This document shows positions 44,807-56,781 of a DNA stretch of 64,000 nt, piece by piece. This stretch comes from Cylicocyclus nassatus (Eukaryota > Nematoda > Chromadorea > Rhabditida > Strongylidae): the NCBI GenBank assembly GCA_958299035.1, contig CATQJL010000001.1:32661554-32725553 (forward strand), written 5' to 3'. The notes below the pieces were generated by a model. It saw nothing but the letters and a program-made list of their open reading frames with translations. It made no database searches and was not told where the DNA came from. Both the position numbers and the translations under genes were made by a program. Position 1 is the stretch's first letter. Each line of letters begins with the position of its first letter.

Positions 44807-44922
44807 CGAATTTCCATCATGCCGAGCTTCAATCTCTTTCTTTTCTGCTGAATCCTCCACATCTTCCACCACTGTCTTCAGCTTGTCCATCTTTCCAGTT
44901 CGTATCGCTTGTGAGACCAAAG
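44807..44922 (-). CDS. Gene 2 exon: charged juxtamembrane region
   Basis: Minus-strand exon from acceptor GAAATCTTTAG to donor TCG|GTAAGG (2 + 38 codons; phase 1 in, phase 0 out). The frame reads LVSQAIRTGKMDKLKTVVED, then VEDSAEKKEIEARHDGNS: an acidic/basic helical stretch. The reading frame is also open straight through the proposed 60-bp intron (44923-44982) into the transmembrane exon, so the T-rich piece may be retained as coding sequence; RNA data would decide. Confidence 0.68.
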
Positions 44923-44982
44923 CTAAAGATTTCATAAATCCAATACGCGTTGACCATTGACCAAAACAAAACAAAAACGAAC

Positions 44983-45111
44983 TTTTGAACTTTGGCGCAG
45001 GTGGCGCAGGTACTGCTGCTTGTTTACGTACAGTCCGCTGTTTACGAAAGATTTTTGGTCGTTGCCGTAAGCACGAGAATATGACACACAATCCGAATAA
45101 CAAGAAGAACG
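44983..45111 (-). CDS. Gene 2 exon: transmembrane segment
   Basis: After acceptor CATCAACAATTCCAG the minus frame reads FFLLFGLCVIFSCLRQRPKI, then FRKQRTVRKQAAVPAPPAPK (phase 1 in, phase 1 out). A hydrophobic stretch followed by a strongly basic segment is a transmembrane helix with a positive-inside end. Together with the end of the exon at 46293-46390 (GFFLMNGVCV) the hydrophobic run reaches the length of a full helix. Position relative to the charged tail mirrors the end of gene 1. Confidence 0.7.
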
Positions 45112-45184
45112 CTGGAATTGTTGATGTTATGAGGGAGTGAGGAAAGTAGCGATGGAAGATTCACTAGAAAAAAATACTTTTATA

Positions 45185-45725
45185 TAAGGTTATCCCGTAA
45201 CTTCTGTCGTTTCATTTTTGAAAATTTGTAACTTTTTGCTGTACAACGATTTGCTTTTTACTAATCTCTTTAGAAAGAAGAAGTCGCTCTCTTTCTAAAG
45301 GTTTCTTGTTGAATCTTCACTATACATTCATTGCAGAGATAAAAATGGAAGAAGCAGACCAGTTAGGTAGCCAAATTCGGGGTGGAAAGCCGGCTACCAG
45401 TTAGGTAGCCGTATAAAAATCTGAAATTGTCAGCATATAAGTTTTATGACCTACGCTTTGCATCTGAGAAAAAAACTGTACTGTTTGGACATTCCAATGA
45501 AAAGTTATGATGTTCAAAGTGACAAATTAATCAATATGGCGTTTTCTATTGTAAACTTGAAAATTATAACTTCTCACAGAATGCAGAGAATACGTCATAA
45601 AAATCATGTACTGGCAATCTTCGATATTTTTGCGGCGTTCCATATTTCTGGCGACCTATCTTATAATCGTCAAATCATATGGTCTTACCATCCATTTTTA
45701 TCTCTGCAACGAATGTATAGCAGAG
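45185..45725. repeat. Diverged fold-back/mariner-like repeat
   Basis: GGTTATCCCGTAACTTCTGT at the left recalls mariner ends. ACTATACATTCATTGCAGAG with ATAAAAATGGA (45320-45350) returns inverted at 45690-45722. A related block lies at about 49930-50520 (GACGTCTAGAAAGTTCTGTT, ATTTTTATCTTTGCAT). The right terminus was not found. Confidence 0.5.
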
Positions 45726-46292
45726 ATTGAACGAGACAACTAAGAAAAAACCTTTTTCTTCTAATAAAATAGAAAGTAAAGCTAAAACCTTGCTAGATAT
45801 TTCTAGAGATTAAAGTTTGAAAACCTCGATTTGGCAAGCCTGTAGGTGCATGATATGCCAACATGCATCTTGCTGAAAATAAGAATTCAAATCACTTTTT
45901 TTTTCTAAATGACAATGGATCGAACGATTACGTTGGAATTGAAACTTGAGAAATTACGATTTTTCGAAAACTGGTGCAAGACTTATGGATTAAACCTAAT
46001 AACCCGCTCCTAATATTTGTGCTAAAACTGCTTGAGTAAATATATTTCCTTCAGTTACATAACCAATTGCCTCACAATTAATCTAATCGAAATTTCAGAT
46101 TTAATGACTTGAAAAGTTTGCGTAGTCGTCATAGCATTTTCGCTCAAATAGCAATAATCTTTCTGTGAAAATTTGACTAAAGGTACTTGTGATTTCTTTT
46201 TGTAACGACAGCATGTCCGTTTGGCATTTTCACGCAAGAAATTTGGATCCGACATTCTCATAGCGTAATTTTTGTTCATAACAAAGCCTTAC

Positions 46293-46390
46293 CTACACAT
46301 ACACCATTCATTAAGAAAAAACCGATCATCATATCCATTTCGCCTTCCGGCCGATTTACATAGTCCATTGTTGGCTTCTCAACCATTGTG
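46293..46390 (-). CDS. Gene 2 exon before the transmembrane exon
   Basis: Acceptor CCTGTTATTTCAG, 98 bp (1 + 32 codons + 1), donor G|GTAAGG on the minus strand. The frame reads TMVEKPTMDYVNRPEGEMDM and ends MIGFFLMNGVCV. The final hydrophobic stretch joins the FFLLFGLCVIF of the next exon in phase (split Ala codon G|CG). The upstream phase fits the exon at 49239-49347. Confidence 0.66.
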
Positions 46391-47009
46391 CTGAAATAAC
46401 AGGGTCTGAATAAAAGTTCTGAAGAGTTCTTGACAAGAAAGTGAAAATCAGTGTTTTTCTCTGTGAGTCTAGACATTTGCCAGAACATTTTCAAGTGGAG
46501 TCAGCGAGTGGTGATCGCATGAAATGTCGAATTTCTTTTAGCTAACAGATTGTGTATCTTTTCCGAGATATTCTGCATTTTTTTGTCCCATATGTTCGGC
46601 AGAGCTTTTTTCTTCATTCTGTTATATTAGCATTTCAGATGTTCTTCACATTCCTAACTTTATATTCTGCTTTATTTTCGTGTTTTATTCCCATTTTTAC
46701 GATGCTGATCAATGGTAAAACGTCAGTGCTTACATTTCATGTATATGACGTTTTATCGATTGTAAATGATAAAAGGAACCAAAGTAATTACCCAAAATAT
46801 TACAAAATCAAAGTAGCTTGTGAAAGAATTTGTTTCTCAGATTCTGATATAAAACGTGGCAAAATTCTTTGCATCTTACGAGGGAAGTACTTTCAATGGC
46901 CGTGGCTGTTTGATATGAGATGCATAATCTGAAGCAGCTTTGAACGCTGATTTCAAATCTGCCTTCCGTTTCTGCGGATGGCTCAAGTGACTTCATACAA
47001 TGAATTTTA

Positions 47010-48790
47010 TCGTCCGATCTAAACAAAAAAATTTAGGACTGCTAAAGGAAGAACTTTTTCTACTCTGTTAGATGTGAACACGAAAGCTGTATTTTTCATA
47101 CCCCAGGATTCATGTTTCAAGGAGCAAGTAAATAGTACCAAAATAAATGTGAGATTGTGACACGCGCAGAATTAATGGACCCTCGCATGCCTCTTCGTTT
47201 TGATCAATACATACAAATCAGCAAACCTGGTCACTTATTTTACTTCTTACTTTTCTACCTTGAAAACAAGAGCTGCAGATGTTACCGGGCGAAAAATTTT
47301 TTTTTGAGATTTTGACAATCGAAAGCTGCTTATGACCTTCATGTGTGAACCAACACTATCGACGAGATTGCTCATTTCTTCAAACTATTGCACAGGGGTC
47401 TCAAAAAATGTGCCTACTGTTTGATCGTTGATAACTTTCGTGTTGTCATGTTAATTTTGGAGAAGCTTCACGTACTATTCTGTATGACTGGCTTCAACTT
47501 AGGTTTACAGTGTTGAGCAAATCACCCATCTCTCTTCATATTGTAAGATTACGTTAAGTTTGCAGAGGATTTGAGCCTTGAAGGGTCCATCTAGGCTCAG
47601 AAAGGAAACAAAATGGGTTTGGTGGTCTATTCTCCAATTGAACAAAGCTTGTGCTGATCGAATTGACCTAGAAAGTTATGACCGTGAGAATCACCAAAAA
47701 ATTTTTTCACCTCTTTTTTATAAGGGATTAGAGCAGACTTTGGTCACTTGAAACAAAATTCATAAACCATAGACTATGAGCTTCTTAAAAAAGCTAGCGG
47801 CTTTCTATAAAAATACAGAAAATATATATCAACATTTCATAAGAAGCACTAGCACAATCTTACAGTCCACGTAGACTGATGGGGATTCATGAGATTAAAG
47901 AGTATTCATGGCAACTGTTAGCCAATAATGAAATATGGGAGAGCATTCAACTCAGTTTAGACAAGCATAATTTCTGGTGATTCATTTTCGCATTTTCACG
48001 AATTCACGAAATTCCACATGACTACATAAGCAAGATGAATGGTTATTAGTTAAAGGGTGCGAGGCTGGCAAGTTTATAAAATTAATTCTTTGAAATGTGG
48101 AAACGTTTAGTTTCTGAAACGCACCCAGGGAGATTAAAAAAGGCACAGCTCGTTTGAATTACATTTGTTCAGTCCATTATCCGGCGCTCCCTTTGGAAAC
48201 GGAAAAACTATAAATGAGACTAAGCGATTCGCCAGCGACCATTACTAGAACAAACAGGGAAGCGAAATTGAATAAGAAATTTGCAGCCACGCTGGAATGA
48301 GATTTTGCTTACTGTAAGACAAGAAGATAGTTCATTTTTCGTTCTCTTCTAATCATTCCACAAATGTTTAATTTTGAAGAAATTGATATGCTTGCAAAAG
48401 AGTAGATCGTGCATCTGGTTGTGAGTCGAACAGCTCCCAAATCTGCTGAATTAAAAAAGCTTGAATTAAACCATTTGAAATCTCATGAGCCACAATCGGC
48501 TAAAAAGACAATTTATGCTTTTCTGCGAGAAAATTGAAGCTGCAGGATTTCAAGGAAAACTTGAAAGTTTTCAAAGTTTGACATTTCTATAGCAAAATAA
48601 TCACGATCCTGAGCGAAAAATTCAAAATCGACAGAAGACCCATAAATTATGACGAATTACCCACGCATAACCTAATCTGTAGTCTACGCAATAGCTAGCT
48701 GCTTAATTTGAAAAAGTAAAAAAATGGGAAATAACGCAAAAACGAACTGCAATTGATAGAAATCCCATTCAGTCGAAAAATCCCTTGTAA
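47010..48790 (-). other. Gene 2 intron stretch without exon
   Basis: AT-rich with no phase-compatible exon or clear mobile element; scattered GTAAG and TTTCAG-like strings only. Confidence 0.4.
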
Positions 48791-48969
48791 CAGGTCGGCA
48801 CAGGTGGCTTTTGAGAAAAGGCAATATCGTTTTTGTGAGTGAAAACACTTTCCTGAGGGTTTTTTACCTTTAGCGTTTAGGACCAAATGAAAATTCGTGA
48901 AATTTTGCCAAAGTCAAGAGAGACTTCGTTTTTTGCATTTTTTGGGAAGCCACCTCGTACCGAACCCTG
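48791..48969. mobile_element. MITE family copy 3, short
   Basis: CAGGTCGGCACAGGTGGCTT at the left, CAGGGTTCGGTACGAGGTGG (inverted) at the right, with inner CAATATCGTTTTTG and CGTTTTTTGCATTTT. About 180 bp, shorter than copies 1 and 4. Confidence 0.7.
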
Positions 48970-49238
48970 CTTGTGATGCCAAAGACATCAACTACTTGAT
49001 GCAGGCCCTTCAAGCTTTATCAGTAAGTAGTAAGCCGTACTAAAAGGTATTCAAAAGTTTAAGAGGTTACAGCTAACATAAAAAATTATAGAAATGTAGA
49101 GATAATGTGCAATTAGACATCTTGATTGTGCAATTTTTGTGTATAAAGTTGTGCAAAAATTTTATTGTTGATTTGCGCATTGCACAGCCTCGATAAAATA
49201 AAATAAAATCTTCTTGGTAAATAACCTTTTCTAATGAC

Positions 49239-49347
49239 TTCAACAGGAAACTACTATGTGCTACGTTGGTTCTTGTCTCAGTTGATCTATAGTATATTTC
49301 AACGGAAACATGATAGTATGAGTTGAATCTCCGCAAAACCATATTGA
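49239..49347 (-). CDS. Gene 2 candidate exon: beta-rich extracellular piece
   Basis: Minus-strand acceptor GGTCGTGCCGCAG, 109 bp (phase 1 in, phase 2 out), donor AA|GTCATT. The frame reads NMVLRRFNSYYHVSVEIYYR, then STETRTNVAHSSFLL. The YYHVSVEIYYRS...N...SSFLL order resembles F-G strands of an FN3-like fold, but this is weak. The donor is not optimal; a second (GAAAAG|GTTATT) 10 bases on would change phase. The chosen donor joins in phase to 46293-46390. Confidence 0.5.
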
Positions 49348-51142
49348 CTGCGGCACGACCTAATAAGTTGTTTCTGAGCTTTTTTCGATTGTATCATTTA
49401 CCACTTTTATTTTTAAATAATAAATAACAAACAATTTCGAAGAAGGGTTCACTAAAGCATTGCTTGGCATTGTACGTCCAAGGTTGCTCAAATATCAACT
49501 GTGACATATATAGTAAAAGGTAGTGACGAAAATAACAAGCCTCATATTCCTCACGCAAGGCTGAGATTATGTTTCATAAGCTATTCTTAACAAACCTTGA
49601 GAGCAAACATATCACAGAGGACAGGTGTTAGAACACAAAAATAGTAGATAAATTACAAGTTCAGTCTCCTGCTTGAGGCAATTAGAGGGACAAAAAAATT
49701 GCAGAAAGGGCTAAATGGCCATGCTTTTTCGCTGAACACGACATCACCCTGACGTGAGATTTTTTTCTTGGGGAAAATACGAAATGGAGATAAAATAAAC
49801 ATTGCTTTTCATGTAAATTTTTCGTTCAGTTTTGCAGGCAAAAAATACAAGCATTGGAACATTTCTTTTTTCAAAAAGCAGACATATGCAAAGGCAGACT
49901 AGACAATGGGCTTTATAAAAACCTCCAATGTTTATTTCGCGGTATAGCAGGACGTCTAGAAAGTTCTGTTGTTACATTTTCTAAAAATTCGTACTTTTTC
50001 GTCTTTGAAGATTTGATAATGTGGTCTTACTATTTAGAACGGAAGAGTCTTCCGTTCTGTAAAGTTATCATGCTTATTCTTTACTAAACACTGACTGATA
50101 GCAGAAGCATAAATGGAAAAAGAAGACCGCTCAAGCTTACCTATCTTGCTAGTCGAAAAAATATTCTGAACATGCAGAAAATGTGAAATTTCTCAAAATA
50201 CAACTTTTATGACCTACTCTACCCAACGGAAGAGAGTTTATGATGTCCGGACGTCTCTGTGAAAAGTTGTGAATCTCAAGAAAAATGGAAATTAACTATT
50301 GATGACGTTTTCTGTTGTGAACAAGGAACTGATAGATTTTAACAAAGACCCTCGACCAACAGAAACTTCTATCAGTCAGTAAGAGTGATACGAAAAAAAA
50401 CCTATTCCCGTTTTAAGATTTTCTTGCATTTTTTCGGGATTTATTGCGGACCTACATAATTCAACATGATCAGAGCTTAATTCTTCTTCATTTTTATCTT
50501 TGCATTTGATGTCTAGTAGACGCTGCTCAAAACATCACTGGACTGAAGAAATTTCCTTTTAATGAATCCACAAAAAATATCTACCATGGTATAGAGAAAT
50601 TACAAATTTTCAAAAGAAAAACAAAACTTTCGGCTTGATCTTATGAATAGGTATTGCTCCCATTTTTAATAAAACAGAAGAAAATGTAGGATGATTCCGG
50701 TAAAGTTTGCTGTCCCGACGTCTTAATCTGACAAAACAGTCGCGAATGACAGCTCGAGACATGATCCAAACTCTAACACTTCAGATCGCTACCAAAAACG
50801 AAAAAATTTCAGGAAAAAAGTTGTAGCACTGCCGTGATTTTGTCATGATTGCATGTCGCAAAAGAAGAATTGCCAAGCGCTTTTTTGATATATTGCCTTG
50901 TTTAGGAAAATTCTCGTAGTAAGTAAAAAATACATAATTGCATAAGAACTGAGGACACCTCTTGCAGAAAGTGGGTACATGCTTTGCGTTATTTTTATGG
51001 TTTTTTGCTTCAAATGTGCTGAGCAAATGCAAAGTTACCCAAGCACATGAAATGGACTAATGCACAAGAGCAAACGAAAACTATGTCATATAATAGGCTG
51101 ATACATATGCACCAAAATTTTTTGAGAATCGTAATTATTTGC

Positions 51143-51629
51143 GCTCTGGGTCTGGCACTAGCTGGCACGGGTCAAGCTGGATATCGTTTTTGGGACAAAA
51201 AGCAAAGGTAATATCGTCTTTGTGGCCGAAAAGACACAAAAATTGTAACGTTTTTGTAAGTCGACGTTTAGTTATTTTAGAGTTTTTCTACGCTTAGGGA
51301 CCATCGTTCTTTGCCGACAAAAGCCCAAAAAAGCCCAAAGCGCCGGAAAGAGCCGGAACGCAGAAACGAACTGGTAGAATTTTGACATTATTTGATGTAC
51401 AGACAACAGAAAATGAACCAAAAAACTCGGTTGCGAGATCAACATACAAGCCTTAGCGCCAAAACAGAAGGGGGCTTTCCGGCTTTTTCTGGCGATTTTG
51501 GGCTTTTTTCGGCGAAGTATGACGGAGCCCTTAGGGTTTAGGGTCAAAGAGGACTTCGTATGAAATTTTCAAAATCAAAGGGGACATCGTTTTAAAAATT
51601 TCCGAGTGCCAGCTCGTGCAGAGCCCTGT
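51143..51629. mobile_element. MITE family copy 4
   Basis: CTCTGGGTCTGGCACTAGCT at the left and CAGGGCTCTGCACGAGCTGG (inverted) at the right. Shares GGTCAAGCTGGATATCGTTT with copy 1. The minus frame at 51272-51547 is a by-product of the repeat. Confidence 0.78.
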
Positions 51630-51848
51630 TCGAGCTTTCAACGGATTTGTTCATTTTAACATAGCTCCGAAATAAAAAAAACCATGCGCTTTCAAATATT
51701 GCTCAAAGTAAAAAGCCATGCTGGCATATCCTGGTGATGCAAGGGCTGATTAAGAGGAACACTCAAATCGTTACTTTTGAATTTGGGACTCTAAAATGTT
51801 AGAAAACTCATTAAACTCTAATTTTTTCAAATACGTTTCCAACCGTTT

Positions 51849-52227
51849 TTAACTGCGGGAAATCTGCGGTAATTGGATGTTTCCACTCCAATTATAACTT
51901 TCGACTTTTCTACTCAGCTTTTGGTTTTGCTTCAAAGAGATTTCTATTATGCGTACTTGAACATAACACTTATTGTGGGTTTCAAGAAATATAGGATGTG
52001 ATTTTGAAACGTTGTTTGAAAAATTTTTAGATGAACTTTTAGCAATTTTTGATGTTATGCAACCCAACACTTTATCCCTGAGAGAACAAATGTTAAGTTT
52101 TTGCACGAGAGCATCCGACAAGTAGTTATTCAGCAAAAAAGGCATCTGAGCTAAGGAATGCATCATTCGGGCATAGTCCGAGTTTGGGCCCGTAAATCTA
52201 CCACTTATCCACTTACACGCAACATTA
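51849..52227 (-). CDS. Gene 2 candidate upstream exon(s)
   Basis: The minus frame is open for 135 codons (to 52256). An acceptor GGACTTTTTTCGCCCAG would start the exon at about 52227: NVACKWISGRFTGPNSDYAR, then MMHSLAQMPFLLNNYLSDAL and LVQKLNICSLRDKVLGCI. The frame ends at TAA 51849-51851; a donor A|GTAGAA near 51912 would leave in phase 1 as the exon at 49239-49347 requires. The mix of helices and cysteines is not a family I can name. It could also be an unrelated single-exon gene or transposon relic. Confidence 0.45.
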
Positions 52228-53569
52228 TCTGGGCGAAAAAAGTCCGAACACTTCAATAACGGAAGCTTTCACGGCAGATCCCGGCTAGAAGCTGAGTCGC
52301 CCGAAAGTACAGAAACTAATAAACTTCAAAAAAAGTCTCTTTTCAGAAAGGCAGAAGGAAAGAATACTCTCTGATTATAAAAAGGCACACTGAGCTCCAG
52401 TGGTAGAGAAACCATGGTTGATATTGGCACAATAAAACAAAAATATGGGCTGTCAGTTCAATAAAATCGCTCCTCGCCACCAAAATTTTGAGTTCTACTT
52501 TTAGCATACAGAAAATTTGTGGTGATTGGATTCAGAAAATTCATGGTTGGGATAATGAGATAAACATTCAATTTCTTTGATCTATTATACCATATCTAAC
52601 AAAAACACAAATCTTCCCAAAGTGTTTATTCAGCACAAACTTTGTTATATTTGAAAAGCTATCACGGATTAGCGCTGATTTATCTGAAATCGAATGCACG
52701 AAGTTTTTTGTTGCGAAATCTGAATAAACGTTTAGTAAAAGTCAGTGTCACAATGGATCTTTGGAGACTAATAAAAATTTGAATAATGTAGAATAATAAT
52801 GAAAAGTGGCTAAAATATGATATTGCGTTTGCTCTGCCGTATGATGATAGTGCAAAATTCAGGTATGATAGGGGCAAAATTGAGGATTTGAAGGAAAAGC
52901 TGCGATCAAGCAAACAAAGTGAACTCAAAACATAGCGAACTCCGTTATGTCAGTTTTGCTCATTACTTAAAACAAGAAAAAAGGGAAAACTTCTGAGGAG
53001 CTTTTGCAGCCAAATTCAAGGAAAAAATTGTCTAGACCGACGATAAAACTTCGGAATCAACATTCAACCAAAGTATGAATATGGTCTTTATGGTTCTTGA
53101 CGACTGCTTGCGAGATTGTAGATATCAAATCGTTAAGCACAGTTCAGTAAAATTATAAAATGAAAATTTCCATCGCAGAACATCTGATGCAAGTGCACTT
53201 CAACGTTTTTTCAAATTTTTTATTTTGATTGGAAAATTTCTAAAGACATCCTTAGTAACTAAATAACTAACTAAGTTTCTTCCTTTTTCGCTAAATTTCA
53301 CCAATTCTTCTTAACGATCAGTTTGTTTTAATACAGTAAGTTTTATCAGTCAGTATTTCAATTGGTATATGAGTTCTCCCTGCTTTTTTCGATGGTACCA
53401 AACAGTCACATAGAAATTCTCCTACAAAGATTCTACACATCCTTATAAATTACCACATTTTACAATCAGGCTGAAACTAAGTTACCAGATCTTGGCGTTA
53501 TAAGAAATTTGAGTAATTTTTGTGATGGTGCGATTGCTATTGCCTGATCATGATATTTAATGCAATAGC

Positions 53570-53836
53570 ATGCCAAAAAATATCAACGTAAGAGAACAGT
53601 TGTTGGAGAAACCATTAGGCTCCAATGAAAGGGAAGAAATGCTCGAACTATTACGGACTAAAACATTCATTCGACACTTTCGTATACATTCTTACATTAG
53701 AAACGCTGTTGAACGGCATGTATCCAATTACATAGCACTTATGAGACGCAAGAAAAAGTTGTCTATGTTGGAGGAGCAGGGGGGAGGGGTGGAAAAAGGG
53801 GAAAGGAGGTCGCAAAAAGCACAGAGAGCATTATAG
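53570..53836 (+). CDS. Gene 3 candidate first exon
   Basis: ATG frame of 88 codons: MPKNINVREQLLEKPLGSNE, then REEMLELLRTKTFIRHFRIH and VERHVSNYIALMRRKKKLSM. It is helical and basic with no recognised domain. The frame ends at TAG 53834-53836, after a G-rich stretch. A +1 frame beyond the G runs ends at AAG|GTTTGG (53863) in phase 0, which would fit the next exon, so a homopolymer error in the G runs or an unseen splice donor is possible. A stand-alone small gene is the alternative. Confidence 0.45.
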   Translation: MPKNINVREQLLEKPLGSNEREEMLELLRTKTFIRHFRIHSYIRNAVERHVSNYIALMRRKKKLSMLEEQGGGVEKGERRSQKAQRAL

Positions 53837-53950
53837 AGAACAAGGTTTGGAGCGCAATCATCGCTGCATTTTAGTCCCACGAGAGTTTCGGAAGGCTAAT
53901 GCAAGATGTCAACCATCGTAGAAAGTTCAGCGCTTTAGCACTCGTTGCAG

Positions 53951-54051
53951 GATGGAGACGGGGAGGAGGGAGGGGGGGGGGGAGCGGCCATTTTTCACCA
54001 ACTGGAGGAAAAATGGACAATACCACTAAGAACGGATATGCAAGTGAAGCA
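53951..54051 (+). CDS. Gene 3 exon with poly-Gly segment
   Basis: Acceptor CACTCGTTGCAG and donor CA|GTAAGA bound 101 bp (phase 0 in, phase 2 out). The frame reads DGDGEEGGGGGAAIFHQLEE, then KWTIPLRTDMQVK. The run of G bases (53970-53982) encodes glycine and may be length-variable. Phase agrees with the next exon at 55013. Confidence 0.55.
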
Positions 54052-54746
54052 GTAAGAGCGTTCAATAGAGATACTTGATCGTTTGATTATTTTCTGTTCA
54101 GTTTTTACTTGTTAATCAGAGGTGGTCCCAGAATTTTCGCTCGTGAGGGGGTGGGTGGCAGAAATTTGTACCAAAGAAGGGTGCTTGGCTTAGTCAGGCA
54201 CTAAAAATTGCTCCCTTCGGGTCCCCAAAATTTTTGTGGGCCATATTTCCAGAATTTTAGAAGGAGAGGGGGGAGACAGCAAGAGGGGGAGATAGCCACG
54301 CCCATGGAAAAAACTTTTCATGATGCCAATTTGATTTCAGAAGATCCAATTTTATTTTGATTTTTACAAATATAAGCATCGTTTGAGAATTTATAGAGCT
54401 GCAGGTCGCATTCTGGATTTCAATAGCATTTTTGCATAAACGTTTTGAGAGGAAGATACAAAAGCGATAAAAACAAAAATTTGTAGACTGATGGAATTTG
54501 TACATCGACATTCACACTCTTCTCCTCCCCTTTCTCTCTCAACCTTTTGTATGAATTTGTAGAAGTTACTCAACACTCCTCTCACTCTAAAAATAATCGA
54601 GAAGATTTTTGTCTACAAATACATATTTGATTGCAAAAAAGATAAGGTTTGGTGATTTGCGTGAGAAAACTCCACACTTACAGTAAGGAAAGAGGCAGAA
54701 CTTTTATTAAGAAACTTTTATGTTTGGCGCTTCAGTGCAACTGCAC

Positions 54747-54979
54747 CAGGGCTCGGCTCGAGCTGACACCAGAAAAATTTTCAAAGCGAAATCATTTTTG
54801 ATCTTGGATATTTCGCACGAATTCCCCTTTGATTCTAAACCCTAAACTAAAAACTCGGAAAAAACGAAACGTCGATCAAAAAAATTTTTGTGTCTTCTGG
54901 GCCACAAACATGGTATACCCTTTGCTTTTTGTTCCAAAAACGATATCACCTTGCCCGGGTGCGAGTTGTGCCGAGCACT
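54747..54979. mobile_element. MITE family copy 5 in gene 3 intron
   Basis: CAGGGCTCGGCTCGAGCTGA at the left; GTGCTCGGCACAACTCGC (inverted) at the right, with inner CAAAAACGATATCACC and GAAACGTCGATC blocks. Its right end lies about 30 bp before the next exon's acceptor. Confidence 0.75.
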
Positions 54980-55012
54980 TAACTGCACTACAAAATTTTT
55001 ATTTCTATTCAG

Positions 55013-55128
55013 TGTACGCTCACAAAGCATGAAAGCGCGCACATCCAAACAAGTCGAAATTCTGATTAAAAATTTACAAAAACTTTCGCATAGCATAGCC
55101 GAGGTTCACTTTTTGCTGCAATCACAAA
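55013..55128 (+). CDS. Gene 3 exon: coiled-coil-like
   Basis: Acceptor ATTTCTATTCAG and donor A|GTAGGC bound 116 bp (phase 2 in, phase 1 out). The frame reads VRSQSMKARTSKQVEILIKN, then LQKLSHSIAEVHFLLQSQ: heptad-like hydrophobic spacing (VEILIKNLQKLSHSIAEVHFLL) suggests a helix or coiled coil. Just downstream (55140-55350) another frame is open (RESKTRGEVEALEQYTLNQL); it is shifted by one base and could be an alternative continuation. Confidence 0.55.
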
Positions 55129-55139
55129 GTAGGCAACAT

Positions 55140-55350
55140 TTTCGATGACAGGTATATTCATGGTGTGGGCAAAACAAAAAATAACCGAAAGTGTTTTGAA
55201 ACTCGAGAACCTTTCTTGCATAACCGTCAAAGGGAATCGAAAACGAGAGGCGAAGTGGAGGCTTTAGAACAGTATACCCTAAACCAACTACTAAATTTCC
55301 AAAATGAGATGGAAAAACATGTACTACATATTTGCTCTCATGTAACCTGA
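55140..55350 (+). CDS. Possible alternative gene 3 exon
   Basis: Follows TTTCGATGACAG and stays open to TGA 55348-55350. The frame includes KCFETREPFLHNRQRESKT and GEVEALEQYTLNQLLNFQNE, helical and hydrophilic like the previous exon. It would need a 23-bp intron or a frameshift to join the 55013 exon, so its status is unclear. Confidence 0.35.
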
Positions 55351-56354
55351 TACCAGAAATAGAGAAGAGAAGAAGACACGTTCCTCTTACGGCAAAAATT
55401 TATAAACGATATTTCTGAAAGAGAACATGGAAGACATCGGCATTGTAAAAGCAGATTCGAACGCCCCGAACATATGGAATATAAAAAGAGTAGACAGCTG
55501 GCCAACAAAATTTTACCACATAAACTACGGTTCGTGAATTTTTTGCTCGGTTATGCTCGGGTACAAAACTGATACTTTTCTTCCTGTGCCAGATGTTCTG
55601 ACTCCAAAACTTCGCACAGAATCTGCTGTTCAAGAACTTAGAATCGCAGAGATAAAAGCAACACAGTAATGTGTGGGGTGAGGGGGGGGGGAGAGATGAG
55701 GAAATCAAAAGAAAATTGTGGAGGTCCAATTAAGTTATGGAATCACGCAATCAAGCTTTGCATGGCGGTGATAAATTGAGTAACCATTTGAGAACAGAAC
55801 TCAACTTTGTAAAAAATTTGGGGGTTTGGGTACCATGCTCAATTTTTTCTGGCTCAAAAGTTCTCACAAAGCTTGTGCGCTTCAAACTACTTTGTTTTTC
55901 ATTCGGAAAAAAAGTTCAATGCTACCCTCCCTCTTCCTCTCCCCCCCCCCCCTGAAAGAAAAATTCTGCATCAGCCACACAAAATATAAGATTACGCATG
56001 GCATTACTCTAAATTCTTTTTCATTGTTTTCTTCAGATGTAGTTTGATTCTCTGGCCCTCTTCAGGACCTTTCAGTGAGAAAAGGAAGGGTAAAAAATTT
56101 AGAGATATTTTCCAAAAAGTTGCCGAATTTGCTGCGATAATTTGTGACACTTGAAAGCGCTGGCACCACCATCTGGCAAAGGAAAAGCAATCAGTGTGAC
56201 TTTTAAAATATTTTCTTAAAAGAGTCCAGCTCAGATTTCATGACGTGTGAGTAAATAGCACATCATCCATCGAGACTTTCTTCCCCCCCCCCAAAAAAAA
56301 AGATCATATGACAAACTCCCCGCTATCTAGTAGAGCAGAAACTAAATGGAATAC

Positions 56355-56441
56355 CTTTCACTGGGCGCTTTTTGCCCATGTCGTAGACTTCCATCCATGG
56401 CCGATTGATCCAACAATGCCACATTCATGGTGAGCAGGGGC
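56355..56441 (-). CDS. Weak minus-strand exon candidate
   Basis: Minus acceptor CACTTTTTAG and donor AG|GTATTC bound 87 bp (phase 2 in and out). The open frame reads PLLTMNVALLDQSAMDGSLR, then HGQKAPSE. It would be upstream of gene 2 but overlaps gene 3's span on the other strand. No further support. Confidence 0.25.
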
Positions 56442-56657
56442 CTAAAAAGTGTAAAGTTAAGAAAACATTTTTCATACGAAAAGACAGGGAAATGGAGCTT
56501 TTATTGCATTAGCGAAGTAATAAAAATGTTTTGTTGTGCACCAAAAGGATATTTTTTCAGGTTTTGTAAAAATAAACATTTCACCATGACACATTGAAAA
56601 CTTTCAAGAAGGTTTTCGAAGTGATGTGTGTCATTATCGCTTGCCCATCATTTAGAA

Positions 56658-56670
56658 ATGTCGGCTCCTT

Positions 56671-56717
<47 letters not shown>

Positions 56718-56725
56718 CCCCCCCC
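56658..56725. repeat. (TC)n simple repeat and poly-C
   Basis: About 28 TC units with a CCCCCCCC end. The plus frame through it (Leu/Ser repeats) is low complexity. Confidence 0.9.
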
Positions 56726-56781
56726 TATTGAAAAAAATTTTGTGCCACCGTTCTTGACTATATTGAGATTCGTCAAGCGAG

